64,000 bases of DNA from Zarea fungicola (lineage: Eukaryota > Ascomycota > Sordariomycetes > Hypocreales > Cordycipitaceae), in the NCBI GenBank assembly GCA_900169235.1, contig FWCC01000234.1:1-64000 (forward strand), in the 5' to 3' direction. Positions 63,697 to 64,000 of the stretch are shown one piece after another; position 1 is the first letter of the stretch, and every line of letters starts with the position of its first letter. The notes under the pieces are model-generated. The model saw only the letters and a program-made list of their open reading frames with translations, was not told the DNA's origin and did not search any database. A program made the translations under genes and the position numbers.

Positions 63697-64000
63697 ATGG
63701 ATGACCGGCGCTATTCAGAACTGAGCGACAGCGGCGTTGACTCCGGCTCACGAAAGTCGTCTATCAGCAAGCTCAACGCTCTTCGTCTTTTCCGACGATC
63801 CGCGTCCAGAGCCTCATCATTTGAAAGCTCACCTGCCGTCAAAATCACCTGCAGAGTCGAGAGCCCTCCAATCCTCTTCCATGGTTCAACCGATGAGACG
63901 GCCGGAGCCTTCTTTTCGGGCCAGCTGGCCGTGGAGGTAAACGAGGACGTGATAGAGTTGGAGTCGTTTGTCGCGAGTTTTAAACTTCACGTCATGTACA
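63697..64000 (+). CDS. Arrestin-domain protein, N-terminal part (window ends)
   Basis: An ATG-started frame that stays open to the window edge (101 codons). The first ~45 residues are Ser/Arg-rich (SDSGVDSGSRKSSISKLNAL). They are followed by a stretch like the N-terminal beta-strands of fungal alpha-arrestins: KITCRVESPPILFHGSTDET, then AGAFFSGQLAVEVNEDVIEL and ESFVASFKLHV. Alpha-arrestins recruit Rsp5-type ubiquitin ligases to plasma-membrane transporters. Because the rest is outside the window, PY motifs and the C-terminal arrestin fold cannot be checked. Confidence 0.75.
   Translation, partial: MDDRRYSELSDSGVDSGSRKSSISKLNALRLFRRSASRASSFESSPAVKITCRVESPPILFHGSTDETAGAFFSGQLAVEVNEDVIELESFVASFKLHVMY

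Noticed and set aside
1..64000. Classical secondary-metabolite gene cluster
   Set aside because: No polyketide synthase, NRPS, terpene cyclase or prenyltransferase gene was recognised, so the regulators, SDR and monooxygenase are not called a biosynthetic cluster.
1..64000. CRISPR arrays, bacterial operons, origins
   Set aside because: The sequence is eukaryotic with spliceosomal introns; no regularly spaced repeats of CRISPR type were seen.

Overview
The window is nuclear DNA of a filamentous ascomycete. The genes carry short spliceosomal introns (about 46-140 nt), many in GT-AG form with two apparent GC-AG exceptions. The gene types are typical of Pezizomycotina: Zn2Cys6 regulators, secreted hydrolases, an ARP3 gene and a ferric reductase. 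I infer Sordariomycetes, probably Hypocreales, from overall protein similarity; no marker in the window proves it. Exon boundaries were worked out by hand from splice signals, frame and conserved motifs.

Left part (about 0-37 kb) is accessory in character: long gene-poor gaps, TA-rich decayed stretches, gene relics and catabolic or secretory genes. A ferric reductase (325-2577) comes first. An aromatic-catabolism group follows: an FAD phenol-hydroxylase-like monooxygenase (5522-7700) divergent from an intradiol ring-cleavage dioxygenase (8155-9227), then a GPR1/FUN34/YaaH carboxylate transporter (9880-10896) and a Zn2Cys6 regulator (11172-13363). After a V-ATPase c'' gene (14574-15357) and a secreted-protein relic comes a compact kynurenine set: indoleamine 2,3-dioxygenase (16647-18013), kynurenine formamidase (18433-19473) and a kynureninase-family gene (19840-21291). 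Together these would take tryptophan to anthranilate, although the last protein has lost several normally conserved active-site motifs. A small cysteine-rich secreted protein, a second Zn2Cys6 regulator divergent from a short-chain dehydrogenase, a secreted GH1 beta-glucosidase and a sugar transporter complete this half.

Right part (about 38-64 kb) is mostly conserved and GC-rich at third codon positions: TFIIH subunit Tfb4, a taspase/asparaginase-like hydrolase, ARP3, alcohol dehydrogenase, a pepsin-like protease, a transglutaminase-like protein of bacterial flavour, the copper chaperone ATX1, a GH28 pectinase-like enzyme, a Pol III tRNA-Trp-like locus, an HSL-type esterase and the start of an arrestin-domain gene.

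Most interesting points: the kynurenine cluster with its altered kynureninase; the possible link to the neighbouring ring-cleavage genes; two identical 14-bp palindromes between the second regulator and the SDR; the composite tRNA-like locus; a V-ATPase c'' copy with non-housekeeping codon use; and paired relics showing that the 14-16 kb and 25-27 kb segments share ancestry.
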